A stretch of 52,923 bases of DNA from an uncultured Eubacteriales bacterium. Its GTDB lineage: Bacteria > Bacillota > Clostridia > Oscillospirales > CAG-272. The stretch is taken from contig URDS01000008.1 in the NCBI GenBank assembly GCA_900546635.1, forward strand, positions 1 to 52,923, in the 5' to 3' direction. A model generated the notes under the pieces. It was not told where the DNA came from. It saw only the letters and a list, made by a program, of their open reading frames with translations, and made no database searches. Every line of letters starts with the position of its first letter. Position 1 is the first letter of the stretch. The position numbers and the translations under genes were made by a program. Of the stretch, positions 40,101-47,879 are shown piece by piece.

Positions 40101-41873
40101 GCGGACCCGAATACCAATATTACCGCGTCGAGAGAATTTACGGTTTCGGTTCCGTCTTTGACAAAAGAGGAAATCGATGCGGAACTGTTGCTTATGGCCA
40201 AAGTGAAAGAGAATTATTTCGCTGGGCTAAACAACGGCGCCAATGCGGATCAAGAGACCGTCTTGGAAAATCTTTGCGCTTTCCAGGAGGTTTATGAAGA
40301 TGAAAACGGCAATCTGATTTGGGTGCGCGATCACGCGGATTTGGTCAATCACGGCATCGTGCCGACGCCGATAGAGGGATGGGAGGAACTGGAAGCCTGG
40401 CGATTGTTCAAATCCAGCAATCCGGCGGTCATCACGCACGAAAATTTGTTGGTCACCCGGCAGTTTCGGACGAAGGGCGTGACAATCGTCAGCTATTTGT
40501 CCAGCGAAACTTTGGGCAGATACGGGGAACTGTATCGGAAGGACCCGGTTACATATCGGCAGTACGCGGATTTGGCCGGACTGTATTATCAGGAGGTCAC
40601 GGCTGAAATTGTCGTGCCCGGTTATCAATATGCTTTGTCCAACAGGCAGTTGAGCCGCGCTGTCGTGGTGGAGACGCTGGATGTGTCTTTTGTACTGCGC
40701 GGACCGGATGGCGCCTGGATCGATACGGTGAACATTTCCGGCCTGAACGAGACCTGTTCCGTTTATGATGTATTTCGGGATGTTCTTTCCGAAAGAGGAT
40801 ACACCTTTACTCGGGAAAGAGGCACGTATATCGTTTCGATCACGACGCCGGACGGCGAAACGCTTGCCGAGGAAAGCCGCGGCGAAAATTCCGGATGGCT
40901 GTACCGAGTGAACGGCAAAATTCCCGATGTGTATATGGGCGCCTGCGGTTTGCATGACGGCGACCGGATCCAGGTATTCTTTACCGATGATTATACTAAG
41001 GAAAGCGGATATGTAAATGATGACTGGAGCAAACCAAGTAGCAGCGGTCAAACTTCCGCCGGTTCAAAACCCAAAGAAGAAAAGATCCGGATCGAAAAGA
41101 TTGAGGATGAGACGGACGGGGACCGGTATATCGTAACAATCCCGGACAGTTGGTCGGGAAATCAGACCGTCGCCATTTCCGGTGTAAAGGAAGATCAACT
41201 GGTCGTTGTCGTCGAGCCGAACGGCAGTGAAAAAATTATTAAAAAATCGTTTGTAGACCAAGAGCAGGCCGTATTTTTGCTGAGCGGCAGCGCGACTGTT
41301 AAATTGGCAGAGTACGCGAATCATTTTGATGATGTGCTTTCAGACGCTTGGTATTTCCCGGCTGTGAATTTTGCGGCCGGACGCGGATTGTTTATCGGCG
41401 TAAGCTCATATCGCTTCGCGCCCGATATGTATTTGAGCCGCGGAATGATGGTTACGGCTTTGTACCATTTGGAGGAGCCGGAAACGCAGCAGTCGGACGA
41501 GCGTTTATTCTCGGATGTGGCCGAGAACGACTGGTATGCGGAAAGTACGGCTTGGGCGGCGTCCGCCGGTATTGTGAACGGCTATGACAACGGGATGTTC
41601 GGGCCGAACGATTTGATTACCCGGGAACAGCTTGCCGCTTTGTTGTTCCGCTATGCGGACAATTTGAATATGAGTACCGGCGGGCGGGATACGCTGAACA
41701 GCTTCCGGGATCGTGCGGAGGTGTCCGACTGGGCGTTGGAGGCCATAGCATGGGCGGTGGACAACGGCATCATCAACGGAAGACCGGGCGGAATTTTAGA
41801 CCCCGGCGGGTATGCGACCCGCGCTGAGGCCGCGGCTATGATTCGCCAATTGGTTTCTCTGATGGTGCGGTAG
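37161..41873 (+). CDS. Cobalamin-regulated SLH surface protein with DUF4430 domain
   Basis: A 1570-residue exported protein. Signal peptide about 1-28 ending ALLPSAVFAAE. Residues about 30-330 carry GLUG-type beta-helix repeats (VGGIIGKTQGSVTVENC and AGGMAGQMHNNTVFQNC). Residues about 340-1170 are Ig-like beta modules, several of the atrophied bacterial Ig type (LPKAVDGKVWTLISWKSSN). Residues about 1174-1280 match DUF4430, the domain related to the C-terminal half of transcobalamin (GENSGWLYRVNGKIPDVYMG and LHDGDRIQVFF). Three SLH modules (about 1390-1570) hold it to the wall. The cobalamin riboswitch upstream and the transcobalamin-like domain both suggest corrinoid capture at the cell surface. 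No transporter gene adjoins it. AAAGGAGA precedes ATG 37161. Confidence 0.88.
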   Translation: MKRTTRKRIGLALALLFVLALLPSAVFAAEATLEGSGTDEDPYLIADAEDLKAFRDLVNAEASSKLCAKLIEDIDLNSEAWTPFNPASGYVTEAYAGVFDGNGHTVSGLSVDAPGAGTTDGIGFFGTVNGATVKNLRIVGSVSASSRFVGGIIGKTQGSVTVENCSFHGVVTSTASGSNASAAGIIGRINSGSVTVRNCFNSADVTGFNSAGIVAYGSATGSSIENCYNTGTISGSNRAGGMAGQMHNNTVFQNCYNIGKIGGSAAFTGGISAFNNQNARNCFYKDVDTQNPGGSEAAAGEVRQISEISDLLIAIGEAFAADLNAINNGYPILKWQSSETPEPAVPGISIVSADGGTLWVQTGGDHPNATALSVRCENMGDAVPEVTWTFSSDEIADIEIPVNDANGRIVTAKQGGALTAAASVTFEDTVYTAEYEIKIIPYFTMAEIVNVDKPGAVAVGQTVQAVLYMEGGGVYDPMDYPDLEVTYQWYHRTSGGDTSVIPGETDRTFVISDAFEEWDYVAVEVKCAGEIVHDRQDHQAWVRSADYGILYPVAYDEAFTISAEVKTDAPLYLPTTYVKGDVCAAVEWSSNSSVISASGAVARPESGKAEVTLTAKFSYGSAFANRTFTVMVWSDDAVKSEIAKSELERAAESLGAYYTLHPVFGTDTNVTEMLESDLAENEIFGIDASVKQVEEVYGNAGIDENGDITYFYVDPNAVPSVRFGSYRVTFALHKDGETLEYGPVSVVVYWDADRVKAVMTDEILDKVAEAVILAEGDQADQVTQNLILPKAVDGKVWTLISWKSSNEKVLSVSSEDQTTPDTLFDPYVGVVKPGDIAQEVVLTATFTFQLTSDVIGTENPITLHKVFHLKVAPAEDETVKEIRRQLLAKLDTGFEAAGLSDAVTGERLAADGNAIYTAYHDIQLPTTRDFGVDGKYYPITITSSDSDVIAAPDVKNAARVAVYRPGAGCEDGMAVITVTIADPNTNITASREFTVSVPSLTKEEIDAELLLMAKVKENYFAGLNNGANADQETVLENLCAFQEVYEDENGNLIWVRDHADLVNHGIVPTPIEGWEELEAWRLFKSSNPAVITHENLLVTRQFRTKGVTIVSYLSSETLGRYGELYRKDPVTYRQYADLAGLYYQEVTAEIVVPGYQYALSNRQLSRAVVVETLDVSFVLRGPDGAWIDTVNISGLNETCSVYDVFRDVLSERGYTFTRERGTYIVSITTPDGETLAEESRGENSGWLYRVNGKIPDVYMGACGLHDGDRIQVFFTDDYTKESGYVNDDWSKPSSSGQTSAGSKPKEEKIRIEKIEDETDGDRYIVTIPDSWSGNQTVAISGVKEDQLVVVVEPNGSEKIIKKSFVDQEQAVFLLSGSATVKLAEYANHFDDVLSDAWYFPAVNFAAGRGLFIGVSSYRFAPDMYLSRGMMVTALYHLEEPETQQSDERLFSDVAENDWYAESTAWAASAGIVNGYDNGMFGPNDLITREQLAALLFRYADNLNMSTGGRDTLNSFRDRAEVSDWALEAIAWAVDNGIINGRPGGILDPGGYATRAEAAAMIRQLVSLMVR

Positions 41874-41906
41874 TTTTCGGTACGCATTTGACGCATCAGG
41901 AATAGA

Positions 41907-41947
41907 AAAACGATGTTGAGGAGCTTGTCTCTTCAACATCGTTTTTT
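41907..41947 (+). terminator. Terminator of the DUF4430-SLH gene
   Basis: AAAACGATGTTGA (41907-41919) pairs with TCAACATCGTTTT (41933-41945), and more T residues follow. It begins 34 bp after the stop codon. Confidence 0.88.
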
Positions 41948-42006
41948 AAAATTACGGAATGCAGGGTACGGATGTTTGGTTTTTGGTTGAAATTCTCCTA
42001 TCGTAT

Positions 42007-42290
42007 ATGGTATAATGACCGCAGAAAGCCTTGCTGCGCAAGTCTTTGGGCTTCGCCCCGCCGTGCAGACGCCCGGCTGCGGCATTGACGGCTTCGCAAA
42101 AATGCCCTTGCAAGCAAGCATTTTTGCTTCATGGTATAATGACCGCAGAAAGCCTTGCTGCGCAAGTTTTGGCAGACCGCCGAAAAACCAAGGTTCTTCG
42201 ACGGTCTGAGCCGTGCTGAGCCTGAGGCTTTCGGTATGGACGGCTTCGCAAAAATGCCCTTGCGAGCAAGCATTTTTGCTTTATGATAAA
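42007..42290 (+). repeat. Two tandem copies of a structured repeat with promoter-like heads
   Basis: Unit 1 (42007-42130) and unit 2 (42131-about 42283) both begin ATGGTATAATGACCGCAGAA (37 bp shared with few or no changes) and both end GACGGCTTCGCAAAAATGCC and AGCAAGCATTTTTGCTT. The middles differ in sequence and length. Each head contains TATAAT, and unit 1 has TTGAAA 18 bp upstream of it; each tail contains an AAAAATGC/GCATTTTT hairpin with a T-rich end. Open frames across it on both strands are by-products of the repeat. It may be a family of small RNA genes or a short interspersed mobile repeat. Confidence 0.75.
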
Positions 42291-42325
42291 ATTCTCTTCA
42301 TCAATCGTTATTTTTAAGGAGCGCT

Positions 42326-42841
42326 ATGGGCAGATTTTTGATTCCCGACTTTGTATTTGACCGTTTTTCGGATATTACGCCGGCTTTTTTGGCTGAAAAC
42401 CGGATTTGCGCGCTGCTCTGCGATATTGACAATACGCTGTCCCCTTATGAGGACGCGCTTCCGTCGGAGGCGGTGCGGGCGTGGGTGTCCCGACTGGCGG
42501 ATTGCGGCGTGCGGATCGCGTTGATTTCCAATAATTCGGCGGCGCGTGTGGAACAATATAATTCGGCGCTTTCGGTGCCGGCTTACGCCGATTCAAAAAA
42601 GCCCTGCCGCGCGCCGTATCGGGCGGCGATGGCGGCGCTTTGCGTGCCGAAAGAGCAGTGCGCCGTTTTGGGCGATCAGCTGTTTACCGACGTGTGGTCG
42701 GCGCAGCTTGTCGGCATACGGAGCATCGTCGTCCCGCCGATACGGGACAAAAAGACGCTTTTCTTCCGCATGAAACGGGCGCTTGAGACGCCCTTTATGA
42801 AAAGATATTACAGATTGGAGAAAAAAGCAGATGACAGATAA
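42326..42841 (+). CDS. YqeG-family HAD phosphatase
   Basis: A 171-residue HAD-superfamily type IIIA phosphatase. Motif I is CDIDNTLSPYED (nucleophile Asp33, Asp35), motif II ALISNNSA, motif III the lysine in SKKPCRAPY, and motif IV GDQLFTDVWSAQLVG. YqeG proteins are common in Bacillota and often sit near aroE, nadD or yqeH genes; their substrate is uncertain, and relatives dephosphorylate phosphatidylglycerol phosphate. GGAG precedes the ATG. The next gene overlaps its 3' end by 11 bp. Confidence 0.9.
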   Translation: MGRFLIPDFVFDRFSDITPAFLAENRICALLCDIDNTLSPYEDALPSEAVRAWVSRLADCGVRIALISNNSAARVEQYNSALSVPAYADSKKPCRAPYRAAMAALCVPKEQCAVLGDQLFTDVWSAQLVGIRSIVVPPIRDKKTLFFRMKRALETPFMKRYYRLEKKADDR

Positions 42842-43691
42842 ACCGAATGCTGCGTTGTTCGGCCCCGGCGGCAACAGCAAAAGCTTTTATGACGCGGGGT
42901 ATAAGCATACAAAACAGGCGCCGGCCTGGCTTCGGACGATCGGGCTGGACGCCTACGAATACGAGGCCGGAAACGGCATTACCGCCGGAGAGGCGACGCT
43001 TTGCGAGATCGGCGCGGAGGCAAAGAAACACGGCATTCGGATGTCTCTGCACACGCCGTATTTTATCTCGCTTTCCGGAACGGATCCCGAAAAGCGGCTG
43101 AAAAGCATCGACTATATTGAAAAGAGCCTTTGGGCGGCCGAACTGCTTTTTGCGGACACGATCGTGATTCACTGCGGATCGGCCGGCAAGATCAGCCGCG
43201 CGGAGGCGATGCGGCTGTCCGCCGATACGCTTTATAAAATGCTCGAAAAGCTCGGAGATACGTCGGTTTCGTTCGGCATTGAAACGATGGGCAAGCAGAA
43301 TCAGCTTGGAACGCTCGACGAGGTCATAGAGCTTTGTCAAATGGACGCGCGGTTGTCTCCCGTGGTGGATTTCGGCCATCTGAACGCCCGCGACTGCGGG
43401 AACGTGTTTTTGAGCGCCGACAGTTACCGCGCGGTTTTTGACAAAATCGGCGAAAGGCTCGGCGCGGATAAGGCAAAGTATATGCACTGTCATTTTTCCA
43501 AGATTGAGTGGACCGCGCTCGGCGAAAAGCGGCATCTGACTTTTGCGGATCAGACCTTCGGACCCGATTTTGAGCCGCTGATGGAGGCTATAGCCAAAGA
43601 GGGGCTTTGCCCCCGCATTATCTGCGAGTCGGCCGGCACGATGGCCGAGGATGCGCTCGCCATGAAAAAATATTACAAAAATTTGGTTTGA
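42831..43691 (+). CDS. Endonuclease IV-like (AP endonuclease family 2) TIM-barrel protein
   Basis: A 286-residue TIM-barrel with the metal-ligand pattern of endonuclease IV: MSLHTPYFISL, TIVIHCGSAGK, FGIETMGK, VVDFGHLNARDCG, MHCHFSKIEW and IICESAG. True Nfo enzymes cut DNA at abasic sites with three zinc ions. Here the usual FDTCH motif is replaced by VDFGHLNA, which marks a divergent group found in Clostridia, so DNA repair is the likeliest but not certain role. The start codon lies in the last codons of yqeG. Confidence 0.8.
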   Translation: MTDKPNAALFGPGGNSKSFYDAGYKHTKQAPAWLRTIGLDAYEYEAGNGITAGEATLCEIGAEAKKHGIRMSLHTPYFISLSGTDPEKRLKSIDYIEKSLWAAELLFADTIVIHCGSAGKISRAEAMRLSADTLYKMLEKLGDTSVSFGIETMGKQNQLGTLDEVIELCQMDARLSPVVDFGHLNARDCGNVFLSADSYRAVFDKIGERLGADKAKYMHCHFSKIEWTALGEKRHLTFADQTFGPDFEPLMEAIAKEGLCPRIICESAGTMAEDALAMKKYYKNLV

Positions 43692-43720
43692 CTGCGAAAA
43701 AGGAAACGAGGTTCGTTACT

Positions 43721-44788
43721 ATGAACAGAGCGGAAAAACTTCGGGTACGCTTTGCGTCCTTTGCGGACGCCATTCTGCTGACCGACGTTTTGAATCAGTA
43801 TTATATCAGCGGCTTTCGCTTTACCGACGGCTTTGTCGTCGTCACGAGCAGGCGCGCGCATCTGATTACGGATTCGCGTTATGCCGAGGCGGCGCGCGCC
43901 GCTTTGCCGGAGGGCTTTGAACTTCATGTGCCGGGCGGCGCCGGTATGATGACAAAGCTGCGGGAACTTTTGCGCGCAGACGGGGTCAAAACGCTGGCTT
44001 TTGAAGAAAAACGGCTGACCGTGTCCGCGCATGAGCGGCTGCAAGACGCGCTGCCCGGCGTTGCGCTCACGCCTTCGCGCGGCATTTTGGAGACGCTTCG
44101 CCGCTGCAAGGAACCGTGTGAAATCGAAAAGATCGCGCAGGCGCAGAAGATCACCGACGCCGCGTTTGCCCACATTGTAAAAACGCTTACGCCGGATATG
44201 ACCGAGTCCGAGGTTGCCCTGGAACTGGAATATTTCATGCGGCGGCAGGGCGCGGAGGACAAAAGCTTTGATACGATCGCCGTATCGGGGCGCGCTTCCT
44301 CTCTGCCGCACGGTGTACCGCGAAATGTGAAGCTCGAACCCGGATTTCTGACGATGGATTTCGGCTGCGTTGTGGACGGCTATCATTCGGATATGACGCG
44401 CACGGTCGTTTTGGGGCGCGCCGACGCGGAAATGAAACGGCTGTATGCAACGGTGCTTGAGGCGCAGACGCGCGCCATCCGGTTTGCCTCGGTCGGTGAA
44501 ACGTGCGCCGCTATCGACAAAGCCGCGCGGGACTTTATTGACGAAGCCGGATACCGCGGCCGCTTTGGCCATTCGCTCGGTCACAGCGTGGGGCTGGAGA
44601 TTCACGAAGCGCCGAATTTTGCCCCCCGCTCAGCCGATTGCTTGGAAAACGGCCATGTGATCACGGTGGAGCCGGGCATCTATATCGAGGGCAAATACGG
44701 CTGCCGCATCGAGGATATGATCTGCGCGCAAAACGGCGAAGTGCAAAATCTGACCGGCGCGCCGAAAGAACTGATTGAACTGTTTTAG
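43721..44788 (+). CDS. M24 family aminopeptidase (Xaa-Pro type)
   Basis: A 355-residue pita-bread metallopeptidase. N-terminal creatinase-like domain about 1-120 (ILLTDVLNQYYISGF, HLITDSRYAEAA). The catalytic domain has the metal ligands in TMDFGCVVDGYHSDMTRTVV (two Asp), GHSVGLEIHEAP (His), VEPGIYIEGKYG (Glu) and IEDM (Glu), and the substrate His in SLPHGVPRN. Xaa-Pro dipeptidase or aminopeptidase P activity is expected. In many Bacillota the next gene is efp; here it is an SPFH gene instead. ATG 43721 is chosen over longer frames overlapping the previous gene. Confidence 0.92.
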   Translation: MNRAEKLRVRFASFADAILLTDVLNQYYISGFRFTDGFVVVTSRRAHLITDSRYAEAARAALPEGFELHVPGGAGMMTKLRELLRADGVKTLAFEEKRLTVSAHERLQDALPGVALTPSRGILETLRRCKEPCEIEKIAQAQKITDAAFAHIVKTLTPDMTESEVALELEYFMRRQGAEDKSFDTIAVSGRASSLPHGVPRNVKLEPGFLTMDFGCVVDGYHSDMTRTVVLGRADAEMKRLYATVLEAQTRAIRFASVGETCAAIDKAARDFIDEAGYRGRFGHSLGHSVGLEIHEAPNFAPRSADCLENGHVITVEPGIYIEGKYGCRIEDMICAQNGEVQNLTGAPKELIELF

Positions 44789-44892
44789 GGCGTTATGATG
44801 ATGAAAAAAAATTTTTATTCTTTTTAATACTGGAATCTACGCTGATTTTCGGTATTGTACGACTGCTTAATTCTTAGAGGAGGAAACAATTT

Positions 44893-45837
44893 ATGGTTGC
44901 TTTGTTTTTTTTCGGTATCGCGGTGATCGCGGTGTCGCTGATCTGCGCTTTTATGCTGCGTAAGCGCGGGAAGAAGACCGGCGGGGTTTTGGGTTTTATC
45001 GGCGGGGCGCTCGGCGTCGGCATCATTGCGCTGAGCTGCGTGGCTTCGGTGCCGACGGGGCATACCGGTATCGTGACCACGTTCGGTCAGGTTGAGGATT
45101 ATACATATGAGGCGGGCATTCATTTCAAGCTTCCCTGGCAGAATGTCGTCAATATGGATAATCGCAATCAGAAAGCCTCGGTGGATCTCAACTGCTTTTC
45201 CAGCGACATTCAGGAGGTCACCGTGACCTATACGATCAACTATCAGATTCAGAAATCCAACGCGCAGACCATTTACAAAACGATCGGCGTTTCCTACTTT
45301 GATACGGTGATCGCGCCCCGTATGCAGGAAGCGGTCAAGAGCGTAATCGCAAAGTACAATGCGGAAAATCTGATCGCCAACCGGGAAAAGCTTTCCGAGC
45401 AGGTGCGCGAAATTCTGATCAACAAGCTGGCGCAGTATAACATCGAGGTGATCGACGCATCCATCGAAAATTTGGATTTTTCGGATGTGTTTACCAATGC
45501 GGTTGAAGCCAAGCAGGTAGCCGAGCAGAACAAGCTCAAGGCACAGATCGAGCAGGAGCAGGCTATCATCGAGGCGGAAGCCGCCGCCAAGCGGCAGATT
45601 ATTGAGGCCGAAGCCGCTGCCGAAGTCACCAAGATTGAAGCGGATGTGGCGCAGTATGCCGGTGAGAAAGAGGCGGAGGTGAACCGCAAGCTCGGCGAAA
45701 CGCTCACCGAACAACTGGTTCAGTACTATTATTCGCAGAAGTGGGACGGCAAGCTGCCGACCTATATGGCCGGCGGCGGTACGACGCTCCCGATCCTCAA
45801 TTTCGGGGAAACGGTCACGGGCGGCGCGGCAGAGTAA
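44893..45837 (+). CDS. SPFH/band-7 (prohibitin-like) membrane protein
   Basis: A 314-residue membrane scaffold protein. Two hydrophobic stretches (about 2-20, VALFFFGIAVIAVSLICAF; about 33-52, LGFIGGALGVGIIALSCVA) precede the SPFH domain (VPTGHTGIVTTFGQVEDYTYEAGIHFKLPW). A coiled-coil with IEAEAAAKRQIIEAEAAAE follows at about 210-260. Such proteins form large oligomeric cages that organise membrane proteases or lipid domains. A strong GAGGAGG site precedes the ATG and a terminator follows, so it is transcribed alone or with the preceding gene. Confidence 0.9.
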   Translation: MVALFFFGIAVIAVSLICAFMLRKRGKKTGGVLGFIGGALGVGIIALSCVASVPTGHTGIVTTFGQVEDYTYEAGIHFKLPWQNVVNMDNRNQKASVDLNCFSSDIQEVTVTYTINYQIQKSNAQTIYKTIGVSYFDTVIAPRMQEAVKSVIAKYNAENLIANREKLSEQVREILINKLAQYNIEVIDASIENLDFSDVFTNAVEAKQVAEQNKLKAQIEQEQAIIEAEAAAKRQIIEAEAAAEVTKIEADVAQYAGEKEAEVNRKLGETLTEQLVQYYYSQKWDGKLPTYMAGGGTTLPILNFGETVTGGAAE

Positions 45838-45845
45838 ACTGTGCG

Positions 45846-45892
45846 GTCCGGGAAACGGTGAATTTTTATTTCACCGTTTCCCGGACTTTTTT
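45846..45892 (+). terminator. Strong intrinsic terminator after the SPFH gene
   Basis: A perfect 16-bp stem, GTCCGGGAAACGGTGA (45846-45861) with 45871-45886, followed by six T residues. Confidence 0.95.
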
Positions 45893-45915
45893 GTTTCTCG
45901 AATGTCAAACGCCGA

Positions 45916-45944
45916 TTGACAGATTTTGTTTTTTTCGGTATAAT
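45916..45944 (+). promoter_or_regulatory. Consensus promoter of the ABC exporter gene
   Basis: TTGACA (45916-45921), 17 bp, TATAAT (45939-45944), 32 bp before the ATG. Confidence 0.93.
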
Positions 45945-45976
45945 ATGGAGAGATTTTGATTTCCGGGGTACCTATA

Positions 45977-47695
45977 ATGAACATGATTAAGCGATTTATT
46001 GCCTACTATAAGCCGTATCTGCGGCTTTTTGCGAAAGATATGCTCTGCGCGCTCGGCGTTGCGCTCTGCAATCTGGTCTATCCGAAGCTGACCGGTACGA
46101 TTATTGACACCTATGTGCCAAACAAGAACGTGCGGGCAATTTTGATTTTTGCGGCGGCGCTTCTTTTGCTGTATGCCGCGAAAAAGTGGATGAACTGCTT
46201 TATTCAGGATTTCGGACACAGGATGGCGACCGATATTCAGGCGGATATGCGCCGCGATCTGTTTTCTCATATGGAGAAGCTGCCCTTTTCTTTTTTTGAC
46301 AACAACAAGACCGGCGCGCTGATGTCGCGCATTGTCAGCGATTTGCAGGACGTGTGCGAACTGGCGCATCACGCGCCGGAGGATTTTTTCCTGTCCGCCG
46401 TTTTGCTGGTCGGTTCCTTTATTCTGATGGCGCGGGAAAATATCTGGCTGACGTTGATTATTTTTGCGTTTATTCCGGTCATGGTGGCGTTTGCTATGCA
46501 CATGCGCAAGGCCATGAGCCGGGAATTTAAGGCGATGCGTGTGGAAAATGCGGTCATCAACGCAACCATTGAAAACAGTCTTTCGGGCATTCGGCTGACG
46601 AAAGCGTATGTCGCGGACGACTATGAAAATCAGAAGTTTGACAATGTGACCCGGCGCTATGTCGGGGTTCGCGGCCGCGCGCTTGCCGCGATGGCGCGCT
46701 TTCACAGCGGTTCTACCTTTATGTTTGACGTGCTCAAGCTGATTGCGCTGATTTCGGGCGGACTTTTCTGCATTTACGGAAAGATTTCGGCCGGTTCGTT
46801 TGCCGCGTTTTTGCTTTATGTCAATGTGTTTATGGATCCGGTCAACCGGATTGTCAATTTTGTCGAGCAGTTTCAAAACGGCATGAGCGGGTTTGAACGC
46901 TTCTGTCAGATCATGGACACGCCGGTCGAGGCGGATCTGCCGGATGCGGTCGATGCCGGCCGGCTTTCCGGCAATATTACATTTTCGGATGTGAGCTTTC
47001 GGTATGACGGTGGGCGGGATGTTCTCCGCGGACTTTCATTTTCGCTTGACGCGGGCAAGACGCTTGCGCTTGTCGGGCCGTCGGGCGGCGGAAAAACCAC
47101 GATTTGCCACCTGATTCCCCGCTTTTACGAGATCGAGCAGGGATGCGTGCGGATCGACGGCACGGACATCCGGAATTTTACGCGCGAGTCGCTCCGCCGA
47201 AACGTGGGGATTGTGTCTCAGGACGTATTTCTGTTTGATTCCACCCTGCGTGACAATATTACATACGGATCGCCGGACGCGACCGAGGAGGAAATGATTG
47301 CGGCGGCCAAGCGCGCCAATATACATTCGTACATCATGAGCCTGCCCGAAGGGTATGATACGCCGGTCGGCGAGCGCGGCGTCAAGCTGTCGGGCGGGCA
47401 GAAGCAGCGCGTCGCCATTGCGCGCGTCTTTCTCAAGAACCCGCCGATTCTGATTTTGGACGAAGCGACGAGCGCGCTGGATAACGCGACCGAAAAGCTG
47501 ATTTCGGAGAGCCTTGACGAGCTTTGCGTAGGGCGCACGACCATTGTGGTTGCGCACCGGCTGTCCACGGTCAAGAATGCGGATGAGATCATCGTGATTA
47601 CCGATGAGGGCATACGCGAGCGGGGCACGCATACGCAGCTGATTGAAGAGGGCGGAATCTATAAGGAACTTTACGAATATCAGTTCAGAACCTAA
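45977..47695 (+). CDS. ABC exporter, fused permease and ATPase (MsbA/LmrA type)
   Basis: A 572-residue half-transporter. Six predicted membrane helices in about 1-310, then the ATPase domain: Walker A LVGPSGGGKTT, Q-loop VGIVSQDVFLFDSTLRDNI, signature LSGGQKQRVAIARVFLKNP, Walker B ILILDEATSALD, and H-loop VVAHRLSTVKNAD. All catalytic residues are present. It should work as a homodimer because no partner half-transporter adjoins it. ATG 45977 (MNMIKRF) is chosen; a TTG at 45956 is less likely. Cargo unknown. Confidence 0.93.
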   Translation: MNMIKRFIAYYKPYLRLFAKDMLCALGVALCNLVYPKLTGTIIDTYVPNKNVRAILIFAAALLLLYAAKKWMNCFIQDFGHRMATDIQADMRRDLFSHMEKLPFSFFDNNKTGALMSRIVSDLQDVCELAHHAPEDFFLSAVLLVGSFILMARENIWLTLIIFAFIPVMVAFAMHMRKAMSREFKAMRVENAVINATIENSLSGIRLTKAYVADDYENQKFDNVTRRYVGVRGRALAAMARFHSGSTFMFDVLKLIALISGGLFCIYGKISAGSFAAFLLYVNVFMDPVNRIVNFVEQFQNGMSGFERFCQIMDTPVEADLPDAVDAGRLSGNITFSDVSFRYDGGRDVLRGLSFSLDAGKTLALVGPSGGGKTTICHLIPRFYEIEQGCVRIDGTDIRNFTRESLRRNVGIVSQDVFLFDSTLRDNITYGSPDATEEEMIAAAKRANIHSYIMSLPEGYDTPVGERGVKLSGGQKQRVAIARVFLKNPPILILDEATSALDNATEKLISESLDELCVGRTTIVVAHRLSTVKNADEIIVITDEGIRERGTHTQLIEEGGIYKELYEYQFRT

Positions 47696-47747
47696 AAAAA
47701 CAGCTTTAAAAATGTAAAAAGCGCTTTTTTTCCATCTGAAAATATGG

Positions 47748-47879
47748 TATACTGAATTTGCGGCGTGTGTTTATACCCAAAATGGCCGCGGCTGAATAAA
47801 CTGTCAAAGACAAGAACGAGCATCGGCCGCAGAGCAAGCAGACCGTGTCTCGGATACGGTCGATAACACGAGTGAAAGG
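47748..47879 (+). promoter_or_regulatory. Promoter -10 box and structured leader of the DUF1538-PII operon
   Basis: TATACT at 47748-47753 is a good -10 box with a poor -35. The following about 120 nt are not coding and contain GACCGT-N9-ACGGTC (47841-47861) flanked by further complementary pieces (CGTGT/ACACG). I cannot match it to a known riboswitch class. Confidence 0.4.

Noticed and set aside
38214..41051. Several long minus-strand frames under the DUF4430-SLH gene
   Set aside because: They are shadows of a long, biased gene with a clear promoter, riboswitch, signal peptide and SLH end.
42015..42273. Short frames across the tandem repeat on both strands
   Set aside because: Their sequence is dictated by the repeat, they lack ribosome sites, and similar peptides arise from both units.
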